Assembly (NCBI RefSeq): GCF_008086205.1
Contig: NZ_VSKK01000001.1
Span: forward strand, 1,054,001 to 1,118,000
DNA from: Bizionia myxarmorum
Lineage (GTDB): Bacteria > Bacteroidota > Bacteroidia > Flavobacteriales > Flavobacteriaceae
Length of the DNA: 64,000 nt
Reading direction: 5' to 3'
In this document: piece after piece, positions 8,533 through 17,343 of the stretch
How positions within the stretch are numbered: the stretch's first letter is position 1
Layout of the letters: the number at the start of each line of letters is the position of its first letter
The notes under the pieces: generated by a model
Database searches by the model: none
Seen by the model: the letters and a program-made list of their open reading frames with translations, nothing else
What the model was told of the DNA's origin: nothing
Made by a program: the position numbers and the translations under genes

Positions 8533-9089
8533 TGAGTAAAGAAAAAATTATATTAGGTATAGATCCCGGTACAACTATTATGGGTTTCGGACTCATAAAA
8601 GTGGTTGGCAAAAACATGTCTTTTTTACAATTAAATGAATTAGATTTAAAGAAATACGACGATCATTACTTAAAACTTAAACTAATTTTTGAACGGACTA
8701 TTGAGTTAATTGAAACCCACCATCCAGATGAAATTGCAATTGAAGCACCTTTCTTTGGGAAAAACGTACAAAGTATGCTCAAGTTAGGGCGCGCTCAAGG
8801 TGTGGCCATGGCAGCAGGTTTAAGTCGGGAGATTCCTATTACAGAATATGCGCCTAAAAAAATTAAAATGGCTATCACAGGAAATGGTAATGCTAGTAAA
8901 GAGCAAGTGGCCAAAATGCTTCAAAGTTTATTAGGACTAAAAACTTTACCAAAAAATTTAGATTCTATGGACGGATTGGCAGCAGCCGTTTGTCATTTTT
9001 ATAATGAAGGCCGCGTTGAAATTGGTAAAAGTTATTCAGGTTGGGATAGTTTTGTGAAGCAAAATGCGGATCGGGTTAAAAAGAAGTAA
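8532..9089 (+). CDS. ruvC: Holliday junction resolvase RuvC
   Basis: A 185-residue endonuclease that cuts Holliday junctions with RuvAB in recombinational repair. The four acidic catalytic residues are present: Asp in GIDPGT (about 10), Glu in IAIEAPFF (about 75), and the DSMD pair near 140. Length fits the family (about 170-190). The start overlaps the stop of the barrel gene upstream. No ruvA or ruvB lies in the window, which is usual in this phylum. Confidence 0.95.
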   Translation: MSKEKIILGIDPGTTIMGFGLIKVVGKNMSFLQLNELDLKKYDDHYLKLKLIFERTIELIETHHPDEIAIEAPFFGKNVQSMLKLGRAQGVAMAAGLSREIPITEYAPKKIKMAITGNGNASKEQVAKMLQSLLGLKTLPKNLDSMDGLAAAVCHFYNEGRVEIGKSYSGWDSFVKQNADRVKKK

Positions 9090-9097
9090 GCAGTTTT

Positions 9098-9121
9098 CAG
9101 TCGCAGTCGCAGTTGCAGTAT
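9098..9121. repeat. hexanucleotide tandem repeat (CAGTCG-like, four units)
   Basis: CAGTCG, CAGTCG, CAGTTG and CAGTAT follow in register just after ruvC, flanked by further CAGTTTT pieces. It is non-coding, in a 133-bp gap. It looks like a simple-sequence expansion or part of a dispersed intergenic repeat. No function is seen. Confidence 0.6.
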
Positions 9122-9222
9122 TCAGTTTTACTTGATTTGCAGGAATAATAATTGAAATATGATAAAATCACAAGTTTTAAGAAACGACTTTCCACTTTTA
9201 TTGAAAACTCAAAACTAAAAAA

Positions 9223-10368
9223 ATGGCTGGTATCTACATTCATATCCCGTTTTGCAAACAAGCCTGTCATTATTGCGACTTTCATTTTTCAACGTCCTTA
9301 AAAAAGAAAGATGAACTGATTGAAGCTTTAATTACTGAAATTAAACTGCGCAAAGCCGAATTTGAGAACAAAAAAGTTGAAACTATTTATTTTGGTGGCG
9401 GAACACCCAGTCTTTTATCTGCTGAAGAATTGAAGCTAATTATTGATGCTGTCTATGAAAATTATCGCGTTTCTGATACGCCTGAAATCACTTTAGAAGC
9501 CAATCCAGATGATATCGTTTCCGTTAGAGCGCAGTCTAGAACTATTTTTCAAGATTATAAAGCCATTGGCATAAACCGATTGTCCATAGGAATTCAATCG
9601 TTTTTTGAAGCCGATTTAAAATTGATGAATCGTGCGCATAATTCCGAAGAAGCTAAAATAGCCTTACAAGAAGCAACTCAACATTTTGATAATATTTCTG
9701 TCGATTTAATTTATGGTATTCCCGGTTCCACAAATGCCCAATGGCTAGAAAATATTGAAATGGCTTTGTCTTTCAATATTCCGCATATATCCAGTTACGC
9801 TTTAACGGTTGAACCCAAAACCGCTCTAGCCAATTTTATTAAAAAAGGAATTATCGAAAATGTAGACGATGCGTTAGCAGAAGCGCAATTTCATATTCTG
9901 GTAGAAACATTAACCAATCGTGGGTTTATACACTATGAATTGTCTAATTTTGGGAAACCCGATTATTTCAGTCGGAATAATTCGGCCTATTGGCAAGGCA
10001 AATCCTATTTAGGAATTGGACCTTCAGCACATTCCTTTAATGGAATAGAACGTGGCTGGAATATTAGAAATAATTCAAAATACATTCAAGCAATCTCGGA
10101 AAGTTGTTTACCGATGGAAATCGAAAAGTTATCGAAAACCGATCAATATAATGAATATATTATGACTGGTTTACGAACGATCTGGGGCGTTTCATTAGAA
10201 AAAATAGAACGTGAATTTGGATTGCATTTTAAGGCGTTTTTACTCAAAGAATCAGAAAAACATATAGCTAATAATTTGCTTCAAATTGAAGATGAAACCC
10301 TACATGTTACCAAGAAAGGTGCTTTTTTAAGTGATGGCATTGCTTCCGATTTATTTCTATTAAATTAA
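9223..10368 (+). CDS. hemW: radical SAM heme chaperone HemW
   Basis: A 381-residue radical SAM protein. Residues 4-22 give the HemW start YIHIPFCKQACHYCDF with CX3CX2C for the 4Fe-4S cluster, followed by YFGGGTPS (about 62) and the substrate-side motifs RLSIGIQSF and SRNNSAYW. HemW was long misnamed coproporphyrinogen oxidase; the family inserts heme into respiratory enzymes, fitting a genome with heme-copper oxidases. True HemN has a further C-terminal cap and other residues. Length matches HemW. Confidence 0.9.
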   Translation: MAGIYIHIPFCKQACHYCDFHFSTSLKKKDELIEALITEIKLRKAEFENKKVETIYFGGGTPSLLSAEELKLIIDAVYENYRVSDTPEITLEANPDDIVSVRAQSRTIFQDYKAIGINRLSIGIQSFFEADLKLMNRAHNSEEAKIALQEATQHFDNISVDLIYGIPGSTNAQWLENIEMALSFNIPHISSYALTVEPKTALANFIKKGIIENVDDALAEAQFHILVETLTNRGFIHYELSNFGKPDYFSRNNSAYWQGKSYLGIGPSAHSFNGIERGWNIRNNSKYIQAISESCLPMEIEKLSKTDQYNEYIMTGLRTIWGVSLEKIEREFGLHFKAFLLKESEKHIANNLLQIEDETLHVTKKGAFLSDGIASDLFLLN

Positions 10369-10441
10369 GGTCTTTCAAAGTAGGTTATTTGCAGACTTTT
10401 GCCTTAATTATAAACATATTGAATACAGAAAAACCTTATAC

Positions 10442-11194
10442 ATGATTGCAACTATTGAAACCAATTCTAAAAAGTATAAAATAGATTTATCCAAAGCTAT
10501 AGATATTTCCATACCACTTCGCGCTTCAGAAAATAATGTGAATGCTTGGTATCAAGATCCGCCAAAAATTGAACCCGTAGTGGATGGGGAATGGACTGCA
10601 AGTGTGGCTGAAGGTGCTGATATTAATTTCAATACTATTACTTTTAATCCGCATGCTCATGGAACGCATACAGAATGTGTTGGGCATATTACTAAAAAGT
10701 TGCACTCTGTAAATCAGAATTTGAAACAATTTTTCTTTTTAGCTCAAGTCATTACAGTGGCACCAGAAAAAAGTAAGAAGGACTTTGTTATTTCTAAAAA
10801 ACAAATTCAATTCGCTTTAGGAAATAAAAAGCGCGATGCCGTTATTATTCGCACCATTCCTAATACACGAGAGAAATTAAACCATCAATATTCTGATACC
10901 AATCCGCCTTATTTATTAGAAGAAGCGGCGATTTATCTACGTGAAAGAGGTGTGAAACATTTATTAATAGATTTGCCTAGCGTTGATAAAGAAAAAGATG
11001 ATGGCGAACTTTTGGCTCATCACGCTTTTTGGAATACAACAGGCAGAAAACGTATGGATGCAACCATCACCGAATTAATTTTTGTTCCCAATTCTGTTGA
11101 AGATGGCACCTATTTTTTAAACTTGCAAATAGCGCCTTTTGAAAATGATGCGACGCCCAGTAAGCCGATTTTGTTTGAAATAGAAGAAAATTAA
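10442..11194 (+). CDS. cyclase-family hydrolase (kynurenine formamidase-like fold)
   Basis: A 250-residue member of the cyclase family (PF04199 type). The metal motif is seen as HAHGTHTECVGH near residue 65, a variant of HxGTHxDxPxH, with a later DLPSVD segment and HHAFW near 195. Family members are Zn/Mn-dependent formamidases or related hydrolases. Tryptophan-catabolism neighbours are absent, so the substrate is uncertain. It probably shares a transcript with the YjbR gene 27 bp downstream. Confidence 0.75.
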   Translation: MIATIETNSKKYKIDLSKAIDISIPLRASENNVNAWYQDPPKIEPVVDGEWTASVAEGADINFNTITFNPHAHGTHTECVGHITKKLHSVNQNLKQFFFLAQVITVAPEKSKKDFVISKKQIQFALGNKKRDAVIIRTIPNTREKLNHQYSDTNPPYLLEEAAIYLRERGVKHLLIDLPSVDKEKDDGELLAHHAFWNTTGRKRMDATITELIFVPNSVEDGTYFLNLQIAPFENDATPSKPILFEIEEN

Positions 11195-11221
11195 TTTTGA
11201 GGAACATGTAATGCTTAAATC

Positions 11222-11584
11222 ATGAATATGGAAGAACTCCGCAGCTATTGCCTTTCGAAGCATAGCGTTACCGAGAATTTTCCATTTGATGAAGATACAC
11301 TAGTTTTTAAAGTTCTGGATAAAATATTTGCTTTGGTGCCTTTGGGAAAATGGGAATGCGGTGAAGCATCTATCAATTTAAAAGCAGATCCAGATTATGC
11401 TATAGAATTGCGTGAGCAGCATTCAAGTATCCGCGCAGGTTTCCATATGAACAAGAAACATTGGAATACTGTTTTTATTCACGAAGGCGAAATATCCGCC
11501 TCATTTTTAATGGAATTGATAGACCATTCCTATGATATGGTTGTAAAAGGCATGACTAAAAAATTACGTGATTCACTCCAATAA
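11222..11584 (+). CDS. MmcQ/YjbR family protein
   Basis: A 120-residue protein with the family signature: NFPFDEDTLVFKV near 18, ALVPLGKW near 37, the LKADPDYA turn, and KKHWNTVF near 79. The fold (CyaY-like or double-wing) has been proposed to bind DNA, but the cellular role is undefined. Length fits the family. It follows the cyclase-family gene closely. Confidence 0.85.
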   Translation: MNMEELRSYCLSKHSVTENFPFDEDTLVFKVLDKIFALVPLGKWECGEASINLKADPDYAIELREQHSSIRAGFHMNKKHWNTVFIHEGEISASFLMELIDHSYDMVVKGMTKKLRDSLQ

Positions 11585-11640
11585 AAGTGGTATATTCGCA
11601 ACTTGAAATAGACCCCTTTTAATCTTCAAAATTTATCAAA

Positions 11641-12219
11641 ATGAGCGTATTGCAAATGATTCAAGAACGCAGCCATAATACCTGCGAATTATGTACTTCA
11701 ACTGAAGGCTTATCACAATATACCATTCCACCATCTTTAAATGAGAATGTGGCTAATGATGTCTTGGTTTGTAAAACCTGTTTAGATCAAATAGAAGGTA
11801 ATGTAGAAATGGATACCAATCACTGGCGTTGTTTGAATGATAGTATGTGGAGTGAGCATGTAGCGGTTCAAATCATGGCATGGCGTATGCTGCAACGTAT
11901 GCGTGGTGAAGGTTGGCCAAAAGATTTGTTGGATATGATGTATTTAGACGACGAAGCATTGGCTTTAGCACGTGCAACTGGCGAACATGAAGACGAAGCC
12001 AACAAAATTATCCACCGTGATGTGAATGGCGTTATTTTAGAAAACGGCGATTCTGTGGTTTTAATTAAAGATTTAAAGGTGAAAGGTTCTAGTATGGTTG
12101 CTAAACAAGGTGCCGCTGTTAGAAATATTCGTTTGGATCATGAAAATGCCGAATTTATTGAAGGTAAAGTAGATGGTCAGCAAATTGTGATAATCACCAA
12201 ATACGTGAAGAAAACCTAA
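11641..12219 (+). CDS. PhnA-domain protein (YjdM-like)
   Basis: A 192-residue protein. Residues 15-50 hold two Cys pairs (CELC and CKTC), an N-terminal zinc ribbon-like unit. The C-terminal domain (about 125-192: DVNGVILENGDSVVLIKDLKVKGSS) is the PhnA/YjdM SH3-like domain. The phnA name is historical and does not show phosphonate degradation. A central TRASH-like region separates the two. No phosphonate genes are nearby. Confidence 0.8.
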   Translation: MSVLQMIQERSHNTCELCTSTEGLSQYTIPPSLNENVANDVLVCKTCLDQIEGNVEMDTNHWRCLNDSMWSEHVAVQIMAWRMLQRMRGEGWPKDLLDMMYLDDEALALARATGEHEDEANKIIHRDVNGVILENGDSVVLIKDLKVKGSSMVAKQGAAVRNIRLDHENAEFIEGKVDGQQIVIITKYVKKT

Positions 12220-12255
12220 ATTTCATATCCCGCAATTGTCTTATAATATCTCAAA

Positions 12256-13104
12256 TTATGAACTAGGATTTTTCCGGTAGTTGTTTGGCGACTTCCCTTT
12301 AATCATTTTAAACTGACGGTTGAAATTTGATATATTATTAAAACCCGATTGGTAGGCAATTTCCGAAATAGCATCATCCGGTTGCGATAACATTAAACGA
12401 CACGCATTTTCGATTCGCAATTCATTTAAAAACTGAAAATAGGTTTTATTGGTTCGCTTTTTAAAGTATTTACAAAAAGCATTTTTGGTCATGTTGGATA
12501 CATCTGCAACGGCATCCAAAGTAATATCTTTCGTGTATTGATTCATGGTGTAAGCCAAAACATGACGCATGCGTTTTCCTTCATTATCGGAATATTTCTT
12601 ATTATAAATAAAAGATGAGAGACTTTCATATTCCGCAGTAGCACCTATTTTTAGTAATTGAAGTAAAATGATGAAACGTTCTATTTTGGAAGCGGATTCC
12701 AATTGCAGAAATAATTTCTTAATGGCTTTTTTGTTGGACGTTATTTTAAAACCATGTTTGGACCGTTTAAAAAATGGCTGTATTTCATGTAATTCTTCAA
12801 GATTAAAAAAGTCGGTTCCAAAGGATTCTTTTGTAAAAAACATGGAAAGCATGTGCGAGTTTTCAGAAGCTTCCACATCACTTTTAAAAACATGTGGCAT
12901 GTGACTGTCCAGAACCAAAATGTCATTTTTTGTATAGAAATTCACGCTATCGCCAACCACTAGTGTTCCTTCTCCTTCCAAAATAATACTTACTTGAATT
13001 TCTTCATGTTGATGAAGTTTGTCATAAAAAGCAGGTACATAATCCACTTGATACACAAAAGCATCTTGCTCGGGTTTCGGTATTTTAAAGGGTAGTACTT
13101 TCAT
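12256..13104 (-). CDS. AraC family transcriptional regulator with cupin sensor domain
   Basis: A 282-residue regulator from the ATG at 13104; a TTG nine codons earlier is unlikely. The N-terminal cupin-like domain (about 20-110, HQHEEIQVSIILEG) should bind a small ligand. The C-terminal about 100 residues hold two helix-turn-helix units (DAVADVSNMTKNAFCKYFKK; AISEIAYQSGFNNISNFNRQFK). It is divergent from the CsaA-like gene. Effector and targets are unknown. Confidence 0.85.
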   Translation of the reverse strand: MKVLPFKIPKPEQDAFVYQVDYVPAFYDKLHQHEEIQVSIILEGEGTLVVGDSVNFYTKNDILVLDSHMPHVFKSDVEASENSHMLSMFFTKESFGTDFFNLEELHEIQPFFKRSKHGFKITSNKKAIKKLFLQLESASKIERFIILLQLLKIGATAEYESLSSFIYNKKYSDNEGKRMRHVLAYTMNQYTKDITLDAVADVSNMTKNAFCKYFKKRTNKTYFQFLNELRIENACRLMLSQPDDAISEIAYQSGFNNISNFNRQFKMIKGKSPNNYRKNPSS

Positions 13105-13272
13105 TTGAAATTTTAAGGACTTCAAACACAAAAATAATCAAATAGTATTCATTAGTTGAATTTCAAGTAGAAATTGGGATAATAGCGTATGTATTTTTGA
13201 AACTTCACATACATTAGAAATGCCGCGTCTGGGAAATATTCTTAATTTAGCCTAAACATAACTGTTTTAGAA

Positions 13273-13617
13273 ATGATGATAGATAAAAACTTAACCTGGA
13301 ATGAATTCGAAAAAGTGGACATGCGTGTTGGAACCATTATTTCGGCTGAAATTTTTAAAGAAGTTAAAAATCCCGCTTATAAATTAATAGTTGATTTTGG
13401 AACTTTAGGTAACTTAAAAACCTCTGCGCAAATTACCAATTTATATAGCGTGGAATCACTTGTAGGAAAACAAGTGGTTGCTGTTGTGAATTTTCCAGCC
13501 AAACAAATTGCGAATATGATGAGCGAGTGTTTAATTTTAGGTGGATTGGGCGATGATAAAGATGTAGTATTATTACAACCCGAGCGTGTTATACCAAACG
13601 GAACGAAAATAGCTTGA
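13273..13617 (+). CDS. tRNA-binding-domain protein, CsaA-like
   Basis: A 114-residue single OB-fold protein with the EMAP/CsaA pattern: FEKVDMRVGTI near 12, KTSAQITNLY near 55, VVAVVNFPAKQIANMMSECLILG near 75. CsaA is proposed to be a secretion-related chaperone; related domains in MetG and PheT bind tRNA. The length matches stand-alone CsaA. ATG at 13276 is an equally possible start. Confidence 0.85.
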   Translation: MMIDKNLTWNEFEKVDMRVGTIISAEIFKEVKNPAYKLIVDFGTLGNLKTSAQITNLYSVESLVGKQVVAVVNFPAKQIANMMSECLILGGLGDDKDVVLLQPERVIPNGTKIA

Positions 13618-13849
13618 AAACTTCAAGAAGGGAATAGGATGAAAAGTATTTTTCAGGATTTATCTTATATGTAAATCATTAAAAAGCAGTTGTTTGTCGA
13701 CTTTACCTACATTATAATTACGATTAACTAAAAGTTCTGCTGTATGTCGAAAACAAGATGCGAAATTGTTTTAACAGCTTATATTTACGGCATCCCTCAT
13801 ATGATTAATAGCAAATTAGTTATTACTTAATATTTAAACATCATATGTT

Positions 13850-14128
13850 ATGAGCTTAATAATTTCACACTACAACAACTTTTTTAAAGTTAAAGGCATC
13901 CTCGATAAAAAGTCGGTAAGTATGTTTCAAAATGAATTTGAACACGTTTTCGACAATTTACAATCTGTTACTATTAGTATCGAAGAATTAGATAGCATCG
14001 ATAAATTTGGTGTTATGGCTTTGGCCAAATTGCATAATGAATCCTTACAGAAAAAGAAGCAATTATCTATTGTTGGTTTTGGTTGCAAAGATTTATACGA
14101 CCACTTTAAAACCAATGATGCCGCCTAA
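13850..14128 (+). CDS. STAS-domain-like protein
   Basis: A 92-residue protein whose strand-helix pattern and the ELDSIDKFGVMALAKLH segment (about 45-62) resemble anti-sigma-factor-antagonist (STAS) proteins. The place of the usual phosphorylated Ser is taken by Asp-Lys (SIDKFG), so it may not be phosphoswitched. No anti-sigma kinase is adjacent. The 232-bp gap upstream shows no other gene. Its stop abuts the stop of the convergent gene. Confidence 0.6.
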   Translation: MSLIISHYNNFFKVKGILDKKSVSMFQNEFEHVFDNLQSVTISIEELDSIDKFGVMALAKLHNESLQKKKQLSIVGFGCKDLYDHFKTNDAA

Positions 14129-14572
14129 TTAGCTAGACATATCTGCGATAATTTTCCATTCGCCTTCAATTTTTTTGAAGATTATTAGAAATTCGCCTTG
14201 GGCGTCACCAACCGTTCGTTTTAAATGATATTGGCCCATTACGTAATAAGATTCGTTTTCTATAGGTGCAATGGATTTAACGGTGAATTTTAATTCGCCA
14301 ATATGTGCTTGGCTAGGATATCCTTTTTTATAATTGTCTAATGTTTTTTGCCAGCCTTTGGTAAGACCACTGCTGCCGTAAAACTGTAAGGAATCACTTT
14401 TCCAATAGCCTTGCATAAAACCTTCTAAATCAAATTTATTCCAAGCATCTTGTTGTGTGTTTAAAACGAAACGAATAGCTTGACTATCTTCTTGCTGTGT
14501 CTTTGATATGTCCTTTTGTGCCATAAGTCCAATGGAAAACAATAGACTTAAAATAAGATATAGAGATTTCAT
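14129..14572 (-). CDS. exported SnoaL-like / DUF4440 (NTF2-fold) protein
   Basis: A 147-residue protein with a signal peptide (about 1-18, GLMAQ). The mature part reads as a cone-shaped NTF2-like fold: VLNTQQDAWNKFDLEGFMQGYW near 37, with the later LIIFKKIEGEWKII strands. Many family members are lyases or isomerases, but many have no known reaction. Function unknown. Confidence 0.7.
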   Translation of the reverse strand: MKSLYLILSLLFSIGLMAQKDISKTQQEDSQAIRFVLNTQQDAWNKFDLEGFMQGYWKSDSLQFYGSSGLTKGWQKTLDNYKKGYPSQAHIGELKFTVKSIAPIENESYYVMGQYHLKRTVGDAQGEFLIIFKKIEGEWKIIADMSS

Positions 14573-14632
14573 AAGATGATTATTAATTTGTTTTTTAAAA
14601 GTACAAACTAAAATTTAAAGTGAAGGATTTCG

Positions 14633-14670
14633 TTAAATAAAAAAGACCTTAAAGAATTTCCTTTAAGGTC
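14633..14670 (-). terminator. rho-independent terminator of the second M56 operon
   Basis: GACCTTAAAG and CTTTAAGGTC form a perfect 10-bp stem with a 6-base loop at 14645-14670. On the minus strand it is followed by a run of T (TTTTTTATTT). It lies 26 bp past the stop of the M56 gene. Confidence 0.85.
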
Positions 14671-14695
14671 CGATTAATATGTTTTAATTAAATTG

Positions 14696-16777
14696 TTATT
14701 TCACAGACGTAAAATGTACCGTGCCTTTTCCATCATTAATTTTTGAGGACACATTTATACGTGTTTCATCTTTAGTTATTTTTAAAATCTTATTATAAGT
14801 TACCTGTTTGGCATTGTAATAATAGTTAATATCATCATCTTTTAAACTTTTTATGAAATTGTAAGCGGTATTAGGTGTATTGGTATCTAATTGACCTGCT
14901 GGAACTTCAGTGATTTCTTCAGACATTACATTGGTTTCAATTTTGTCATAAATTCTTACCATAGGTTTCGTGGATGTATCGGTTTTAGAAACATAAATGT
15001 GTAAGTTGAAATTCTCCTTTGTTAATTTAATGGCTTCTGAACCTTTAATCTTATTGCCATTATAAGTGAAAGTGGCGCCTTCTTTGGCAAGCTCCTCAAT
15101 ATGTTCTAATGGAGAAGGTGGCGTTTCTGGTACGTTTTTATTTGAGGTGGATTCCGTTCTGCTATCTGAAATGGCTGTGGTGCTAATTCCCCAAGGACTT
15201 TTTTCTTTGGTCGTTTCTTCCGTTTTTAATGCTCCCAAGGAATCATAATAATCTTGATTTATTTTACTTCCAACAGCCATTGGTTTTGCTGGAGCAGGCG
15301 GCGGAGGTGGTGGCGCTAATTCTGTTGGAGCAGGTGGCGGTGGTGGAGGTGTTAATTTTGGTGGAGCAGGTGGCGGTGGCGGTGGCGGAATATTGCTAGG
15401 TTCTCCTTTTTGCACTTTATATTTTTCATTATAATCCTCCTGTACTTTCTTGTATTTCGCTTTTTGTTCAGGTGTTGCATTTTCAGGAATTGGTGGTGGT
15501 GGAGGTGGCGGTATAGTTGCATTATTTGTATCCATTGTTACATTCACTAATTTTCCGTCTTTATCTCTATACTGGTATGAATAATTTTCTCCCTTCTGCG
15601 CTTTTTTGGACATTTCGGCATTTTCTTTTTGCTGTGCTTTGGATAAATTTGGGGCAGGTGGTGGCGGTGGCGGTGGAAAGTTAGGTAATGGTTCTGCTGC
15701 TCTTTTCTGCACTTCTGTCATTAAACCATATAAATATTGAAGACGCTCCATGTCTTTTAGTTTAAGAATGTAGTTGTCTTTACTTTGAGAATTATAATAT
15801 TTAGCCAGCTTGTTATATTCTGCAATTTGCTCTTTGGAGGCTCCTTTTTGAATATCCTGCAACATGTTGTTTTCAATAGCTTTGGGAGGCGCTGGCGCAT
15901 AAACTTCTTTGGTGGTACTGAAACTGTAAATTAATACAGCCAATATGGGCAGGATAATAAGTCCTTTAACCCATTTAACGGTGGTGGATGTGTGTGATTT
16001 CATAACTGTAAATCGTTTTTTGATTAATGAATAATTAATAGCATTCGCCAGATGATGAGTCTGTGCGTCTCCCATATTACTGGAAGCTGAAAATGCTAAT
16101 AGGATATGCTGGTAGGTTTTTGTATTTGTTCCCGTATTAAGAACGGCTTGATCTGCCAGAAATTCGTGATTAAGTTTAATATCTTTTTTTATGAAATACA
16201 ACAACGGATTAAACCAAAATGCAATCTGAAATATTTCAATAAATAAAATGTCTAAAGCGTGTTTTTGTTTAGCGTGCGTTTCTTCATGAAGTAAAACTTC
16301 ATTAGGAATGGCACCCGATTCATATTTCGACTTATTTAAAAAAATGTACTGTAAAAAAGTGTGTGGATATATTAAATCCGTCATCAAAACATGAATAAAA
16401 CCCTGTGTTTTATATTTCGGATTTTCTTTGATGCGCTTTAGCAATTGCACAATATTTTTCGTAAATCGAATGGAAAAAATAAGAACACCTATAAAGTATA
16501 TGCTCCATAAAATAGTAGGCATATAATGCAAAAGCGTAGGGGATGCTTCTAATAGTGTAGTGTTATTTTCTAAAGTGGTAAAACTTCCCGTATTTAAAAT
16601 TGGAGCAGCTGCAACAAAGTTTGTAAACGTAATAAAGGGGATGACAACTGAAGTTACTAAAGCCGCTAATAAATAGAATCGTTTAAAGTGATGAATGCTT
16701 TCTTTTTCCAGTAGCAATTTGTAAAATACCATGAAAACGGCCAAGCAAGCACTGAATTTTAGAATGAAGATTTCCAT
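14696..16777 (-). CDS. BlaR1-like M56 membrane metallopeptidase with five polyproline tracts
   Basis: A 693-residue protein. The N-terminal 290 residues are the M56 unit: membrane helices near 1-20, 35-55, 85-110 and 265-285, zinc motif HEETH near 170, then NHEFLADQAV near 205. After it come about 400 periplasmic residues with five PPPPPP(P) tracts between about 365 and 505, in charged Lys/Glu/Gln-rich spacers. There is no TonB-like domain of the kind found in the first M56 protein; the tail has two short related modules (FTYNGNKIKGSEAIKLTKEN and INYYYNAKQVTYNKILKITKD). The proline rods could span the periplasm as in TonB. Sensor ligand unknown. Confidence 0.8.
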   Translation of the reverse strand: MEIFILKFSACLAVFMVFYKLLLEKESIHHFKRFYLLAALVTSVVIPFITFTNFVAAAPILNTGSFTTLENNTTLLEASPTLLHYMPTILWSIYFIGVLIFSIRFTKNIVQLLKRIKENPKYKTQGFIHVLMTDLIYPHTFLQYIFLNKSKYESGAIPNEVLLHEETHAKQKHALDILFIEIFQIAFWFNPLLYFIKKDIKLNHEFLADQAVLNTGTNTKTYQHILLAFSASSNMGDAQTHHLANAINYSLIKKRFTVMKSHTSTTVKWVKGLIILPILAVLIYSFSTTKEVYAPAPPKAIENNMLQDIQKGASKEQIAEYNKLAKYYNSQSKDNYILKLKDMERLQYLYGLMTEVQKRAAEPLPNFPPPPPPPAPNLSKAQQKENAEMSKKAQKGENYSYQYRDKDGKLVNVTMDTNNATIPPPPPPPIPENATPEQKAKYKKVQEDYNEKYKVQKGEPSNIPPPPPPPAPPKLTPPPPPPAPTELAPPPPPPAPAKPMAVGSKINQDYYDSLGALKTEETTKEKSPWGISTTAISDSRTESTSNKNVPETPPSPLEHIEELAKEGATFTYNGNKIKGSEAIKLTKENFNLHIYVSKTDTSTKPMVRIYDKIETNVMSEEITEVPAGQLDTNTPNTAYNFIKSLKDDDINYYYNAKQVTYNKILKITKDETRINVSSKINDGKGTVHFTSVK

Positions 16778-16779
16778 AA

Positions 16780-17145
16780 TTACTTATTTTTAATTTCTTG
16801 ATCAATCAGTGTTTTCAGTTCCTCCAATTCTGACTTTGATAAATTGGTTTCTTTCGTAAAAAAAGACGCAAACTGTGAGGCGCTATCATTAAAAAAATCT
16901 TTTATCAAGCTATTAACCTGTTTTGAGAAATAGGCTTTCTTTTTTACTAATGGATAATATTCTCTAGAATTCCCAAAAGTTTTATACCCTACAAATCCCT
17001 TGTCTGTTATCCGTTTTAACAAGGTTGCAAGAGTCGTTGATGCAGGTTTTGGTTCTGGATAGGCTTCTAGTAAATCCTTCATAAAGGCTTTCTCTAATTT
17101 CCAAAGGTGATTCATTAAGGCTTCTTCCGATTTTGACAGTTGCAT
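16780..17145 (-). CDS. BlaI/MecI/CopY family transcriptional repressor (second copy)
   Basis: A 121-residue winged-helix repressor. KSEEALMNHLWKLEKAFMKDLLEAYPEPKPASTTLATLLKRI matches BlaI helices over the first 50 residues. It is parallel in design to the first BlaI but clearly diverged (TTLAT in place of NTVST in the recognition helix). Its stop lies 2 nt before the start of the M56 gene, so the pair is coupled. Three dyads with a different outer base pair lie directly upstream, suggesting separate specificity. Confidence 0.9.
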   Translation of the reverse strand: MQLSKSEEALMNHLWKLEKAFMKDLLEAYPEPKPASTTLATLLKRITDKGFVGYKTFGNSREYYPLVKKKAYFSKQVNSLIKDFFNDSASQFASFFTKETNLSKSELEELKTLIDQEIKNK

Positions 17146-17147
17146 GT

Positions 17148-17209
17148 TCTACAAGTTTAGATTGTGTTCTACAAACATAGAATATAAATTTCTATTCTAC
17201 AAGTGTAGA
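17148..17209. promoter_or_regulatory. three BlaI-type operator dyads (second locus)
   Basis: Three 14-bp dyads TCTA-N6-TAGA lie at 17148-17161, 17168-17181 and 17196-17209, with start-to-start spacing of 20 and 28 bp. The copy at 17196 contains TACA-AG-TGTA, the core known for BlaI/CopY operators. Geometry (CTA-N6-TAG) equals the first locus, but the flanking pair is T/A instead of A/T. They cover the promoter elements of the second blaI gene. Confidence 0.8.
17172..17202 (-). promoter_or_regulatory. promoter of the second blaI operon
   Basis: On the minus strand, TTG (17202-17200), 20 bases, then TATGTTTG (17179-17172) is an exact Bacteroidota-type promoter. The -33 lies inside the most distal dyad and the -7 inside the middle one, so repressor binding would block sigma access. 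Confidence 0.75.
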
Positions 17210-17234
17210 GTTGAAAAATTTTAAATCAAAGCAA

Positions 17235-17283
17235 AAAAAAGTATCGAATAATTCAACTTACCGTTAAATTTCGATACTTTTTT
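17235..17283 (-). terminator. terminator of the dipeptidase gene (bidirectional)
   Basis: AAAAAAGTATCGAA and TTCGATACTTTTTT are perfect 14-bp arms around a 21-base loop. A-rich and T-rich ends give a T-tract on either strand. It lies 60 bp after the M20 peptidase stop and insulates the blaI promoter. Confidence 0.75.
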
Positions 17284-17343
17284 ATGATTCTAAATACAAA
17301 AAAATCCCATAGGTTTTCAAAACCTGTGCGGTATGAAACGTTT

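Noticed and set aside
8532-9089. A CRISPR-type or mobile nuclease reading for this gene
   Set aside because: It is a full-length RuvC with all four acidic residues in the right spacing, with no Cas, transposase or spacer repeat nearby.
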